Below are positions 46,081-58,126 of a stretch of DNA of 64,000 nt, piece after piece (position 1 is the stretch's first letter; every line of letters starts with the position of its first letter). Both the position numbers and the translations under genes were made by a program. Origin of the DNA: Theocolax elegans (Eukaryota; Arthropoda; Insecta; Hymenoptera; Cerocephalidae); assembly GCA_026168455.1 (NCBI GenBank), contig CM047431.1, positions 42,496,253 through 42,560,252 on the forward strand, given 5' to 3'. The notes under the pieces are model-generated. The model was not told the origin of the DNA. It saw only the letters and a list, made by a program, of their open reading frames with translations, and made no database searches.

Positions 46081-49000
46081 CATTGCTCTCTTGAAAAATT
46101 GAAACGTATATTCTTAAATCTTTTTTTCTTCTTTCGTTCGTATAACTTCGAAACATTATCTGCTTCCGTTACATATACTCGATTTCAGATTTTTCATTTA
46201 CATTATCGAAATTGTACGATTCTTTGAAAATTCGTCGAATAATTATATATGTTATTCGCAATATTAAAATATATGTATAGAGAGAAAATTTCGGAATATA
46301 TATATAGACACACATACCGACTGTTCTCGATCGGGTTTAGATTTTAGATACTTGAAATTTTAATGTTTCGATAAAATGTGGTGAAATGCGGTATTCCAAT
46401 TTTACGTATTGAGAGGAAAATTTTGAAATCAAACAATTCGTGGATTATTATTCCTTGGATATTCGGAATACTTTGTATCTTTATTCAATTAATTATATGA
46501 ATTTAATCTATTTAAAGAAAATGTTTAAAAACTCGAAATAATAATAATAATATAGAGTGGATTGTTAATAACGTTGTATGTTCGGTGTATAATTAAACAC
46601 GCTTGCTATTCTACGGATCTTCGCATTAAAATCGATTTTTTAAACATGTACATCCAAGTTATGACGCGAAAATAAAACTTGTGTACTACCTTCTTCTTCT
46701 TTTTTTTTTTTGAATGGGTACATTAAACTTTATTTATCGTAAATGCGTAATCACTGTTGTGCAACACATATTACATAACTGAATATCCAGCTGGGACTCG
46801 TCAAGTATTTTTCCTTCTCTCTGAAGTGAAAAGTTTTAGGGCAAACGTGGGTAGCTGTGTATGTGTGGGTGTGTGCGCAGTACACACACATACACAGCCA
46901 GCCGGTCACGACCGCATTTTGTATTTTCCGCGTGCGATTGACACGTACCTCTACCCGAAACTTTCACGGCCGCAAATGGCGATTGCACTTTGCGGTACTG
47001 CGTCGAGCCATGATATGCGTTACATTTTCTGACGGTGAATTTTCAAAAAAATTTCGTATCTTCTTGCGGTTGGACATTTAATTGAAACGTAGCCTCGGTT
47101 ACTTGATTTTATATATTATATATACCTACAATTTATTATCGATGTCGGTAAGAGCAGTTAATATTTTGTTACTTTTTTTTTAATATACAAAATTTTTATT
47201 GAGTAGAAATGAACGAAACATTTATTGATCTTTGATTCAAGTTGGCTTTCTTTATATTGTATGTATACGTTACCGCTCATAAGTCTTAGGGTATAAAAGA
47301 GTGCAATTGTTTCGTTTCTTATATTACGAAAATCATGTTGAAACTCGTTCGACAAAATACTTTAAGCCCTTTCGATTCATCTACTGCTCAAGTCAAAATA
47401 TAAATTTTTTATTATTTTAATAATGTCTAGTATAGAAAGATTCTGGTTCGTTGAGATTAGATACAACCGTAATTAACTTGTCCATTAATTACGCATTATT
47501 CATTTTCTTTAGTTTTTTCTTTATTCATCATTTTTGGTCAAATGGTTTGTACTTGATTAACATACATGCTCTTTAAATGCTTCAGTTTTTTTAGAATTGT
47601 CAAAATTTTTTAAGAACTTTCAATTGCCTTACATTTTTTGAAGCGTCATTTTGTTCAGTAAATTAAGAAATTTTTTTGAACTAAAAAAGTCTGTTTTGGA
47701 ACCTTAATAAATATTGTGGAAATTTCTAATTGTATTGAATAATTATAAAAAAATATATGAATCATGTTATTTAATAAATAAATACTATTTAATAAATTAT
47801 TGAAATTTTATGTAAAAAATAAACATACATTTTATTTTTCAGAATGCATTGATGTATGCATCGTAAATTTAAGGCATTTGTAAACACTGTAATTTCAATA
47901 TTTTTGTTTTAAGTTTGAACTTATTAAAATAATAAATAATACATACATTGACTTCACCTGCAACTCAATCGAAATGGTTAAACGTAATCTCTCGAACGAG
48001 CTTTAGCCGATCTTCGTAACATAATTTCAACCAGATACAAAAATTTAAATTTACATTCTCATGAACCCAAAGTTTCAAGAGATTTAGTATAAGAATTTTG
48101 AAAAATCGTCAGTCTACACTTATTTACGACAATTTTTGTTATTCAAGTGAAGTCGCTCAATGTGTACAGTGCATCCGTATATTATATCAAAACTTGTGTA
48201 AATTCATACAACGTTATAAACGCTGATTATACCCTCGAAAATTAAAACACGAAAATTAATCAACGCACAAATATTTCAACGTAAAAGGAATCTTTAACAT
48301 TGTACCTATCCGAAAATAATATGATATAAATAAATAATAAACGCGCGTCATTTTTTTTGGCTTCCCAAAATAAATATATATACACATTAAAATTAATTAA
48401 CATTGCTGTACATTTTGTTTTTTTTTACTAACCGTGCACTTCATTTCTCTCTTTTTTTTTATTTCAATTGATTGCATTTCGCGGTTACGGTGTGCTTGCG
48501 TATTATATTGCCACGCGCCCCACGCTTTGATGAAAATTGTTATTTATTTCGTCTTTTATAACGTACGATAATTATTTATTTAATACATCGCTTCATTTAT
48601 CTCTCTCTTTCTCTCCCTCTTTCTCTCCAATACTCTTTCCATACGCAAGAGTTTCGCAATTAATCTATTGTTCCATATAAATAATTATTTTTCCGTACGC
48701 GTTTGGCGATATATACGCGCCAAAATTATAATGAAATACAACGATGCGCCGGGTATTTAATTAGATTATCTCGCGCAAATGGAAATATCAATTATTTGTG
48801 ACGCAATGTCATTTTTGTCTGTTTCAGGTGAGTTTTCGTATCATCCAATCAAAGTTGTATATACGATGTAATAAATAAATTATCGTTCCTCGTATATATG
48901 TATACGTAAGTATAAACTTTGTTCTCTTATTAACTCGATATATTATTGCTGCTTCGGTTATTTTTTTTTTCTCGGGTTCCCTCTTATCCATCGAATACCG

Positions 49001-50249
49001 ATAATAAATTTCGGTATTTTCGTAAGTGCAGGTCACTTAATTTTTCTTTTGCGCTCTCTTAATATAAGAAAAAAAAAAGTACACAAACTTAATATACTGT
49101 CGCATGCATACGGTTATGCGCGCGTGTATTGTACGATATCGATCACGCGAACATAACGTTAATTTTACAACAATGTTATTTTCGAGCACAATGTTTTCGA
49201 TAATTGAATTGATTTTAATTTGTGTACACTGATAAACTGCAATAAAATTTCTACGGGGTTGCGTTTGTCGATCGTTGTTTAATTGATATTTAATTTATAT
49301 CGTCAGAAACGGAGTCCTCGAACATTTCGAACTTAATTATCAATATTATCCCTGTGAATTTATTTATTTATTTATTTAAAGTCACCTGGTAATATTATTG
49401 ATAAATCTACAAATATTTGTGACGTGTATATTAATTATTAGGTTAAGTTATCTTTTTCGTTCCGTGTCGAATGTTTTGTCAACAAGTTGTAATACTTCGT
49501 GTGACGATATAGCGCACGAAAAGAGAATCCAAAAAATATTTATTTTATTATTCAGTCTTGCGCGGTATGCAACCTATTCACAAAGCAATTAATATCTAAT
49601 TGGAATTCAGTGAATTTTTACTTTAATCAACTTAAAATCAGGTATATATTATATAACGTATATTTTAATAACTCTTAATTATATTTATTGTCGAATAAAA
49701 ACCGTAAGTAGAATGTCAACTATATTTTCGCGTAAGGTGTATATTTACATTAACTTATTTAATTAATATAAATTAAAAAAATGGTATAAAAAGTATATCG
49801 AAAGTGTTGTATGACAAAAATTACAGTCTGCTTCTCAATATTTATATAATATTTTGGACAAAAATTATACGAACAAACGAACGTCAGTATTTTACCTAGA
49901 ATATTTGGGTTATATTGTACTCAATATTTCTCTCCGTGCAAAAAAAAAGCTCTACATTAGAATATTACAAGTCCAGAATTTTTTTTGTTGATCCAATACT
50001 TGATTTTATTTATTTTCTTTAATTGTTCTCTCAGACTAATATTACGATTGGTAATCACTTTATTACTGGACTCGAAGGTGTTGCCTATATCATAAAACCA
50101 GCGTCGGGCAAAAAAAAAAACGATCAATTGTCAAATATGCAAATAAGTAGATATACAAATACGCATATAAACGCAGTCGCACATAAAATTCGATTCGATT
50201 GATTGAATAATTGTTGGAAAGTGCCTTATATATTGACAAAACCGAAGAA
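46081..50249. other. Anonymous stretch; small GC-richer patch near 46790-47040
   Basis: The patch carries a hairpin, GCTGTGTATGTGTG (46854-46867) and its exact complement (46885-46898), formed by TG/CA repeats. A TTTA tetranucleotide run lies at about 49358-49378. The rest is AT-rich with no coding signal. Confidence 0.4.
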
Positions 50250-51070
50250 TGATAAAACTAGAGAGATCAAAGAAAAAGTATGTGCTTTCGCCTAAACGAA
50301 GTTGTTGAATTTACATCGAGCGAATAACGAGGCGTTCAATCACAAAGAAACAAGACGGGGTTTATCAGGTATAGATAGAGGTGGGTGCACGCAGGGCATT
50401 CGAAAGAAATAATAAAATATTCCAGGGGGAAAAATCCATTTGGAAGTGCGGTGCGTAGAAATATGATAGAACAACCGTGAAAGTAAGAGAGGAGAGAGGA
50501 AAGAGGAAGAAAGAAAACGGTGAATTAGGCGGGAAATTCAAAATAGGGAGGACGGGGACGGAGACCCGCGCGCGAACGCAATTCCACGGGGCTGCCGCGT
50601 TGCGGCTATCCTGAATATTACATAATGCAATTTCCACCTGGTCCCGGGGTTTTTCCCCGCCGATGAAAATAAAAATCTTCATAACTCCGGAGCTGCGCGC
50701 GAGTTTCTTCGAAATTTCTTTCTGTGTTTCGCCTCGGAAAAAGGAGTCCGCGCACCGGAGAGAAAGACGAGGAGGAGGAGGAGGAGGTGGAAGAGGTAGG
50801 GAAACTCGATTTGCGGATTCCAAGAAACTTTTCATTCTTCGCCCAGGGTCTTCTCGCGCTCTTCTCCGCATCAATCGAATGAGAATCTATTGTAAGCTAC
50901 TTTGTGGCGATTGAACGGAATCTGATTTTTCGGTATATAGAAACGGCGAACAGTGGCAGGAGGAATGGTAGAGGGGGCGGGGGGCGGGGGGCGGGGGAGA
51001 CACATCAACCGAGAGGATTTTTGGTCCGAGATGAAGCAATTGGCTCCCTGATAAGGATGATTAGATTCTT
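50250..51070. other. GC-rich island with AGG repeats and G-runs
   Basis: CpG-rich block with an AGGAGGAGG run at about 50770-50795 and GGGGCGGGGGGCGGGG near 50975-50996. A 169-codon minus frame (50365-50874) contains Pro and Phe homopolymer-like runs encoded by these tracts and no domain, so it is not called. The non-repetitive core (50560-50760) could be conserved regulatory DNA. Confidence 0.35.
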
Positions 51071-52790
51071 TTTTTTCCTTGGGATATCTATCCATTCTTC
51101 GACTATCAGATTTTTATCGGGCTTGTAAGTTATTTTTCCATCTACCTACACGACGGATAGACATTGTAAATGGCGATGGTTATTCTTTTTCTTTTTATTC
51201 TTTTTTTTCTTTCTTTAGGGGGCGCATCCTCCTTCTTTTTTTTTACTCGTTTTTTTTTTCATTCGTACACGGATGGTGTACACGTGTATATAAATATATA
51301 TTAATATATGTATAATGGTGTATACGTATATATATATCCGTTCCGATTTGTTAACGAATTGTATAATTTATGGTTGAATAAATATTTATAAAGCTACTTG
51401 GTGAATAAGATTATTGATACATTTGTGCAGACCTGCATAATATGCTCGCGAATCATAAATTATTCATACATATATGTATACACTTTTGTTCAAAAATTGA
51501 TCGTTCATGGCGATATTAATTGCGAATTTAAAATTATAAAAAAAGGACAAAAATAAAAAGAATGAAAGCGTATGACGATATTATAATGCGTGGTCCCCCT
51601 TTTAAATATTTATACCTATGTACTTAATGCGTTTATAACCGTTACTTTTGTCATAATATTAAAATTCTGTAAAATATTATACGGAGTCAAGTAGATATTG
51701 AAGTTGTGTTTAAAAATATAATTACAATACTCCTTGATTGAGACGAGATTAAGAGCGATGTCGAGGTTAATCACACGCACGAACGTCTTTCCTCTCGTAC
51801 CTATTTCTAGATTATATAGGATTCTTTGAGGAGTTGCAGTTTCTTCACTTAATTTAATTTTATTTATAGATATAATAGCAAGCAAGAGTACTTCTGTTTG
51901 TATAAGTATATTGCATTTGAAATTATCCTCCATTCATTGGAATTTTTTATGTAATACGTGAATAGCATTTCTACGTAGATAACTTTTCTGTAAATCAACA
52001 AATTTAGAGACATTAGAATTAATCTTGCTTGTACGTAACTGCAGAGAGGTGAATTATACTAGAGGATATATCAATGCCACTTAAAAATTCAAAATCTTCA
52101 AGTATTAGGTTTCACAGTATTTATTTAACCGTAATTTATGAATTTTTAATTACGTAACGAAAAATATTTACCAATTTTTGCTAAACGTAAATAACACTGA
52201 GCTGCTAATTGACGTATAAACTGCGAGTATTTAAAAATTGAGTCACAATAATTAGGTTAATGGTTTTAAGATATAATAAGTAATATCTAAGAAAAGTTAT
52301 CGAATAAACTAATACAAATAATTCATTTAACTTCGACAGATTGATAAATATAATTTCAATAAGTAGGACAACGTATTTTCATTATTACTGAAACAATTGA
52401 GATATTTTTTCGCTGCAATTAAAAATCCAAAAGTTTCGAACGCGTGAAATTCGAATTTTCCTATTTACTTTCCTCGAGGAAAGCAAGAAAAATAAAATTG
52501 AATTATCGCGATGAGAGTAAATTTTCTCAACAAAATCAAGAAATCAAGATAAAAAAAAAAAGAATATTCGACTTTCCGTCCAACTGTTTAAACGATACCC
52601 TTTTTTTCCTCGTAGCCGTCGAATCCACTCCACTTGATAATTCGTGACTATTGACCCAACTTTAAAATGCCATCGACGAAACGATTCGCGTTATTAAATA
52701 TTAGCAGAGCGCTCTTGCGAAATTTTTTTGAATCGCTTCCAACTCTATACACGCATCGTTTTGATTCGTCGATTTTAATTCGATAACTCA
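51071..52790. other. Anonymous AT-rich stretch
   Basis: Poly-T and TA-rich. A 105-codon minus frame (51616-51933) shows no domain I recognise. Confidence 0.45.
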
Positions 52791-54230
52791 AACGGTAGAT
52801 AGAGACCGAGTGAACGAGCGCAAGACAGAAAGAGAGCGCGAGAGGGGGGGGGGGGAGAGAAGAATCAGGAAAAGCTGCATTAGTCATAATTACCGCAGAA
52901 ACGGTAGCGTTCGTTCCTTAGGATTAAGGGATCCAAGACGATCATCCAGGTTACTCCTGATCCCGTGGAAGAGCGTCTCTTTGTTCGGTCTACTTAAGCC
53001 CTTCCCCACTTTCTTTATTTCCGATTCACTTTCCTTTGTCCGGCTTCTTCGTTTTCTTTTTTTTTTTTATTATTTAACTCACCCTGCGTTTTCGTTAGTT
53101 TTCATTAAACGCTTTTCACGAGATTGATTGAAACAATGGATGGGTAAGAAAGGGTTTAATCTACCGTATTCTTTGTCGGTTTTTTTTTTTCGAAATCCTT
53201 TTATTTTGAGTGCCTGAGATTGCTTTCAAAGGGTAGGTTTGACTTGGCTTCCGAGGATTCGAAACGAACGAATTTTCTCGATTCTTTTTTTTCTCTATAT
53301 CTCTCTATCTCTTTCTATCTCCCTCGATAGTCTTCGTGTTGTTATAAATATTTATTTGAAAGATGGAAATGTTGGTTTTTCCACGCCGGTCTTCGTAAAT
53401 TTACAGTATATAGATATATTTATATCAGATGTAAATATAGTCGTACGTAATTGTTTGCACAGTCAGATGAGTGCAGAGCACGTTAACTCAATTTACTGTA
53501 TCTAACGTCGAGTATCGATGTTTAGATTAGTTTATACATCATTTCCGGCACTTTTGTTAATCGATTTTGTAGTATTGTCTCTTATTATCTCCCCTCGATA
53601 CTTGATAGAATTTAATTTGCCGAGGGAAGTTCGATCTATAAAGGGCAAATTTCCGACTTGTCCATATTAGAGTTATGAATAAACAGTAACGTCGGAGCGC
53701 GATGATACAAAGATGACGGGTATGTAACGCGAGTGTAAAGAACGAGTATAAAATATATCATAGTGCAATTGGTAATGCATGACCAATGTGTCAAAATTGA
53801 GAAATTTCGAATTTACAACCCGGATAATTTTTGGTTGTAACAAACTTCCTCACCTGTGATTCCGTTCCAAGAATAGAACGGGAAGGGCTAATCCCAACGC
53901 GCGCGAATTGCGCGTTGCCCAGGCTCGTGTGTCCAGTCGAGATGTGACGCAATGGGAGGTATGTAATGGCGAATAAATCAAATTCTCATCTCGGAAGCGG
54001 CCCAGGGATTGGCTAGTTTCTCTCGAGGGCTCAAAATTACCTGGAAGAGGAGGTATCGATCAGGTGGACACATCTTGTTCAACTATACGCACACACCTCT
54101 CTATATACCCGAACTCATTATTTTCTTATTAATCGGTTACGTATTTACGAGGTTTCGTCGATGCACTTCGATTCTACTAATGGTCGAACCTTTTACTGAC
54201 TATACGATCGTTGTACTTTATAAAATCTTG
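52791..54230. other. Anonymous stretch with GA/poly-G island
   Basis: GAGAGCGCGAGAGG followed by a G-run lies near 52830-52856. A CpG-rich patch at about 53880-54060 contains the imperfect palindrome AACGCGCGCGAATTGCGCGTT (about 53898-53918). No gene is supported. Confidence 0.35.
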
Positions 54231-54600
54231 AAGGGATCGCATATACTTGATTCTTACCGACCGAGCGAAAAATGTTACTTATAACGATATATGTATTGTG
54301 ATTATTGCTAAATCTAGATACAATAAGTACTGGGTTATTCAATAATTTATCATTCTACAAAGTTTCAAATGTATATTTCATCTTTATACGAAGTTGCAGG
54401 TATATAAATAAAATACACCTATAAAATTGTTTGCACGGAAAATTACATATTCTCCGTGGAAATATTTTTAAGTAACGTATTATTCAATTATCTAGTACTT
54501 CTCTATGTGAATTTTCCATTACACACTATATAGCGTTAAAAAATGTAATAATTAACTTTTTTCGCTCGGTCGGTATAACAATCAGGTGTGTCACCTTCCA
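54231..54600. mobile_element. Palindromic element, family C, copy 2 (degraded)
   Basis: TACCGACCGAGCGAAAAA on the left (about 54257-54275) and its complement TTTTTTCGCTCGGTCGGTA on the right (about 54557-54575). Internal blocks matching copy 1 include TTCTACAAAGTTTC against TTCTACGAAGTTTC, and TATCTAGTACTTCT against TACCTAGTGCTTCT. Length is close to copy 1. The terminal TTAA is no longer clear. Confidence 0.6.
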
Positions 54601-54675
54601 AGGGGATGTCAAACTCATAATCTTACCATCCAAAACATTTATCGACTGAGAAATACTGTGATTACGTCAATTAGT

Positions 54676-55351
54676 AATTTTTAAAATTTAAGGTTACATT
54701 TGTGTCGACCTGTAATTCTTAAGAACATGTAAAAATAAGACAGAAATATTTAAAAATTTTATCATATTTTCTTTATAAAGTGAACTATGTTTAAAAAATG
54801 CTTTATATATATATATATATATATATCATATATATGGGGTTCTTGGCACTGAAGTGAATAAAAATTTAAATGAACCAAATTTTGGGTAAACTTTGCAAAT
54901 TTTTATTATAATACAGAAAAAAATGTTAGTTTTGGAATTTTTTGCTTCAAAGTATTTTCAAAGTGAATTTTTCCAATTTTTTCAACAAACATGCTGGGTT
55001 TACCGCATCTCCAGAATCTATAACTTTTACTATAGACATATATGTCACATTCGTTGTAATTATATCTAGAATTTTTCTCCTGAGTATAGAATTCTAACTA
55101 AAGTCATTTTAATAAATTCAGGTCAATTTCAATACTTATGGTCAAAATATCCGGGAAAAGTGCCCGAAATATTAATAGAAATGTATATTTGTTCCTTATA
55201 ACGATGAATCTATTACCATGATCATTGCAAAAAAATTTGTGCACTTACCTTGGAGTGGTAGAAAAGTATCTTCACTTGTTCAGTATCCATCTAATCCCCT
55301 GTAAGCTGCTAAAAATACAAATATTATTATACAAATGTAAAAATTAATTTT
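54676..55351. repeat. Compound duplication next to family A copy 2
   Basis: The 54676-54827 segment, which ends in a (TA)n tract, is repeated at 55352-55501. Between them lies a diverged element end (TATATATGGGGTTCTTGG...) and, at about 55140-55345, a partial family A arm matching 55950-56160. It reads as a nested or rearranged insertion that duplicated its flank. Confidence 0.6.
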
Positions 55352-55468
55352 TAAAAATTTAAGGTTACATTTGTGTCGACCTGTAATTCTTAAGAACATG
55401 TAAAAATAAGACAGAAATATTTAAAAATTTTATCATATTTTCTTTATAAAGTGAACTATGTTTAAAAA

Positions 55469-55500
<32 letters not shown>

Positions 55501-55501
<1 letters not shown>

Positions 55502-57147
55502 GGGTGGTTCTCTGTGACATCGAAGATGAAAAAAATAAATATTGCTATAACTGTGGGAATATGTTTTAGAGGTATCCAGTAGTTCTCCTGAATTTTTTCA
55601 GATTTTTTCTGGGCCATTATTTTAAGTTACAGAGAGTCAAAGTTGACATTTTAGCACTTTTTTGCATTATATGCCCATTTTCATGAATTTTTAGCTCCCA
55701 GGGGATGCATTTTTCACTAAAAACATAAGTATGACTTTTTTTGTAAAATTTTCCGAACTTTTCATTAAAAATACTTTTAAAGACATAAATGTATGCTGTC
55801 ACACTCTTGTAAGCCATTTAAACCTTAAATAGTGAAAATCAGCAATTCTGCTCCGGACTCTGGTAACCTAATACTGTCTAAAAGATGTCTTTTTATAGTC
55901 AGAAACTGCCTAAAATTTCCAGAGTGGGTCTAATCATTAAGATCACTTATGGTCAAAATATCCGGGAAAAGTGCCCGAAATATTAATAGAAATGTATATT
56001 TGTTCCTTATAACGATGAATCTATTACCATGATCATTGCAAAAAAATTTGTGCACTTACCTTGGAGTGGTAGAAAAGTATCTTCACTTGTTCAGTATCCA
56101 TCTAATCCCCTGTAAGCTGCTAAAAATACAAATATTATTATACAAATGTAAAAATTAATTTTTAAACATTATAATGCTGAATTTTTAGTTTTACATCCCT
56201 TACAAGAATTATAATACTAATCTGAAGGATTACTATAAATATATAAACATCATTATTACAATAACTGAATATACGTATTTAATACAAAAGATATATAAAT
56301 AAATCGGATATATAATTATAATGAATAATATGATAACGTGACAGTGACAAGTTTGTGAAATCTAAACAATGTATTGCTGAATAATAATAATAATAATGTT
56401 GATACTTTATAGTAATCCTTCAGATTAGTATTATAATTCTTGTAAGGGATGTAAAACTAAAAATTCAGCATTATAAATGTTTAAAAATTAATTTTTTACA
56501 TTTGTATAATAATATTTGTATTTTTAGCAGCTTACAGGGGATTAGATGGATACTGAAACAAGTGAAGATACTTTTCTACCACTCCAGGGTAAGTGCACAA
56601 ATTTTTTTGCAATGATCATGCTAATAGATTCATCGTTATAAGGCAACAAATATACATTTCTATTAATATTTCGGGCACTTTTCCCGGATATTTTGACCAT
56701 AAGTGATCTTAATGATTTAGACCCACTCTGGAAATTTTTAGGCAGTTTCTGACTATAAAAAGACATCTTTTAGACAGTATTAGGTTACCAAAGTCCGGAG
56801 CAGAATTGCTGATTTTCACTATTTAAGGTTTAAATGGCTTACAAGAGTGTGACAGCATACATTTATGTCTTTAAAAGTATTTTTAATGAAAAGTTCGGAA
56901 AATTTTACAAAAAAAGTCTTACTTATGTTTTTAGTGAAAAATGCATCCCCTGGGAGCTAAAAATTCATGAAAATGGGCATATAATGCAAAAAAGTGCTAA
57001 AATGTCAACTTTGACTCTCTGTAACTTAAAATAATGGCCCAGAAAAAATCTGAAAAAATTTTGGAGAACTACTGGATACTTCTAAAACATATTCCCACAG
57101 TTATAGCAATATTATTTTTTCATCTTCGATGTACAGAGAACCACCCA
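55501..57147. mobile_element. Foldback element, family A, complete copy 2 (about 1.65 kb)
   Basis: The left arm is about 55501-56236 and the right arm about 56411-57147, inverted copies around a unique spacer of about 175 bp. Both ends (GGGTGGTTCTCTGT and complement) abut TATATATA tracts. Mirrored frames occur in both arms (66 codons at 55617-55817 minus and 56834-57034 plus; 74 codons at 56542-56766 minus). They are repeat-encoded and match no family I know. The spacer is the reverse complement of the one at 93-263. Confidence 0.8.
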
Positions 57148-57151
57148 TATA

Positions 57152-58126
57152 TATATAGAATGCCGAGAAAAAAATAGTCAAAAGCGATGATTTTTATGTA
57201 TGTATTAGATCGTTTTAAACATGATGGGAGATTAAAAACCTAAAAATAGGTTTAAAAGATAAAACTGTTGTTTCAAGCAAGAGAAAAATGTATCAATGTG
57301 ATCTTTCTGGAAAGTTGACTAACATTATAAATAAAAAATTTGATTGACGCGTTAAAAACTTAGCACCATTACAAATTTATCAAAATATTATTCTAATAAA
57401 AATAATAACTTTTAATTGACATTGGGTTACTTACATGATAACGAAACTGATGTTCCCAAATTAAAACCCAGATTCGTAGATCATCATCAGGATTAAACAC
57501 ATTATTATTTAATACATATTATATTATAAGTATTATTTAAATAAGTAAAAAAGCTTTACAAATTTATTAAATGTACTAATAGTCTAAGATAATTTTCGCT
57601 TCATAATCACTACATTGACACACCACTCGACGTTGATATATATAGAATGCCGAGAAAAAAATAGTCAAAAGCGATGATTTTTATGTATGTATTAGATCGT
57701 TTTAAACATGATGGGAGATTAAAACCTAAAAATAGGTTTAAAAGATAAAACTGTTGTTTCAAGCAAGAGAAAAATGTATCAATGTGATCTTTCTGGAAAG
57801 TTGACTAACATTATAAATAAAAAATTTGATTGACGCGTTAAAAACTTAGCACCATTACAAATTTATCAAAATATTATTCTAATAAAAATAATAACTTTTA
57901 ATTGACATTGGGTTACTTACATGATAACGAAACTGATGTTCCCAAATTAAAACCCAGATTCGTAGATCATCATCAGGATTAAACACATTATTATTTAATA
58001 CATATTATATTATAAGTATTATTTAAATAAGTAAAAAAAGCTTTACAAATTTAATTAAATGTACTAATAGTCTAAGATAATTTTCGCTTCATAATCACTA
58101 CATTGACACACCACTCGACGTTGATG
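57152..58126. repeat. 487-bp tandem duplication (two units)
   Basis: Unit 1 is about 57152-57638 and unit 2 about 57639-58126. They are near-identical apart from a few indels in A or T runs. Each starts TATATATAGAATGCCGAG and ends CCACTCGACGTTGAT. Unit 1 begins exactly where family A copy 2 ends in TA repeats. Near-identity implies a young duplication or ongoing homogenisation. No coding content. Confidence 0.85.

Noticed and set aside
50365..50874. 169-codon minus frame in a GC-rich island
   Set aside because: Pro and Phe runs come from repeat tracts, frames overlap on the other strand, and no domain or splice context is seen.
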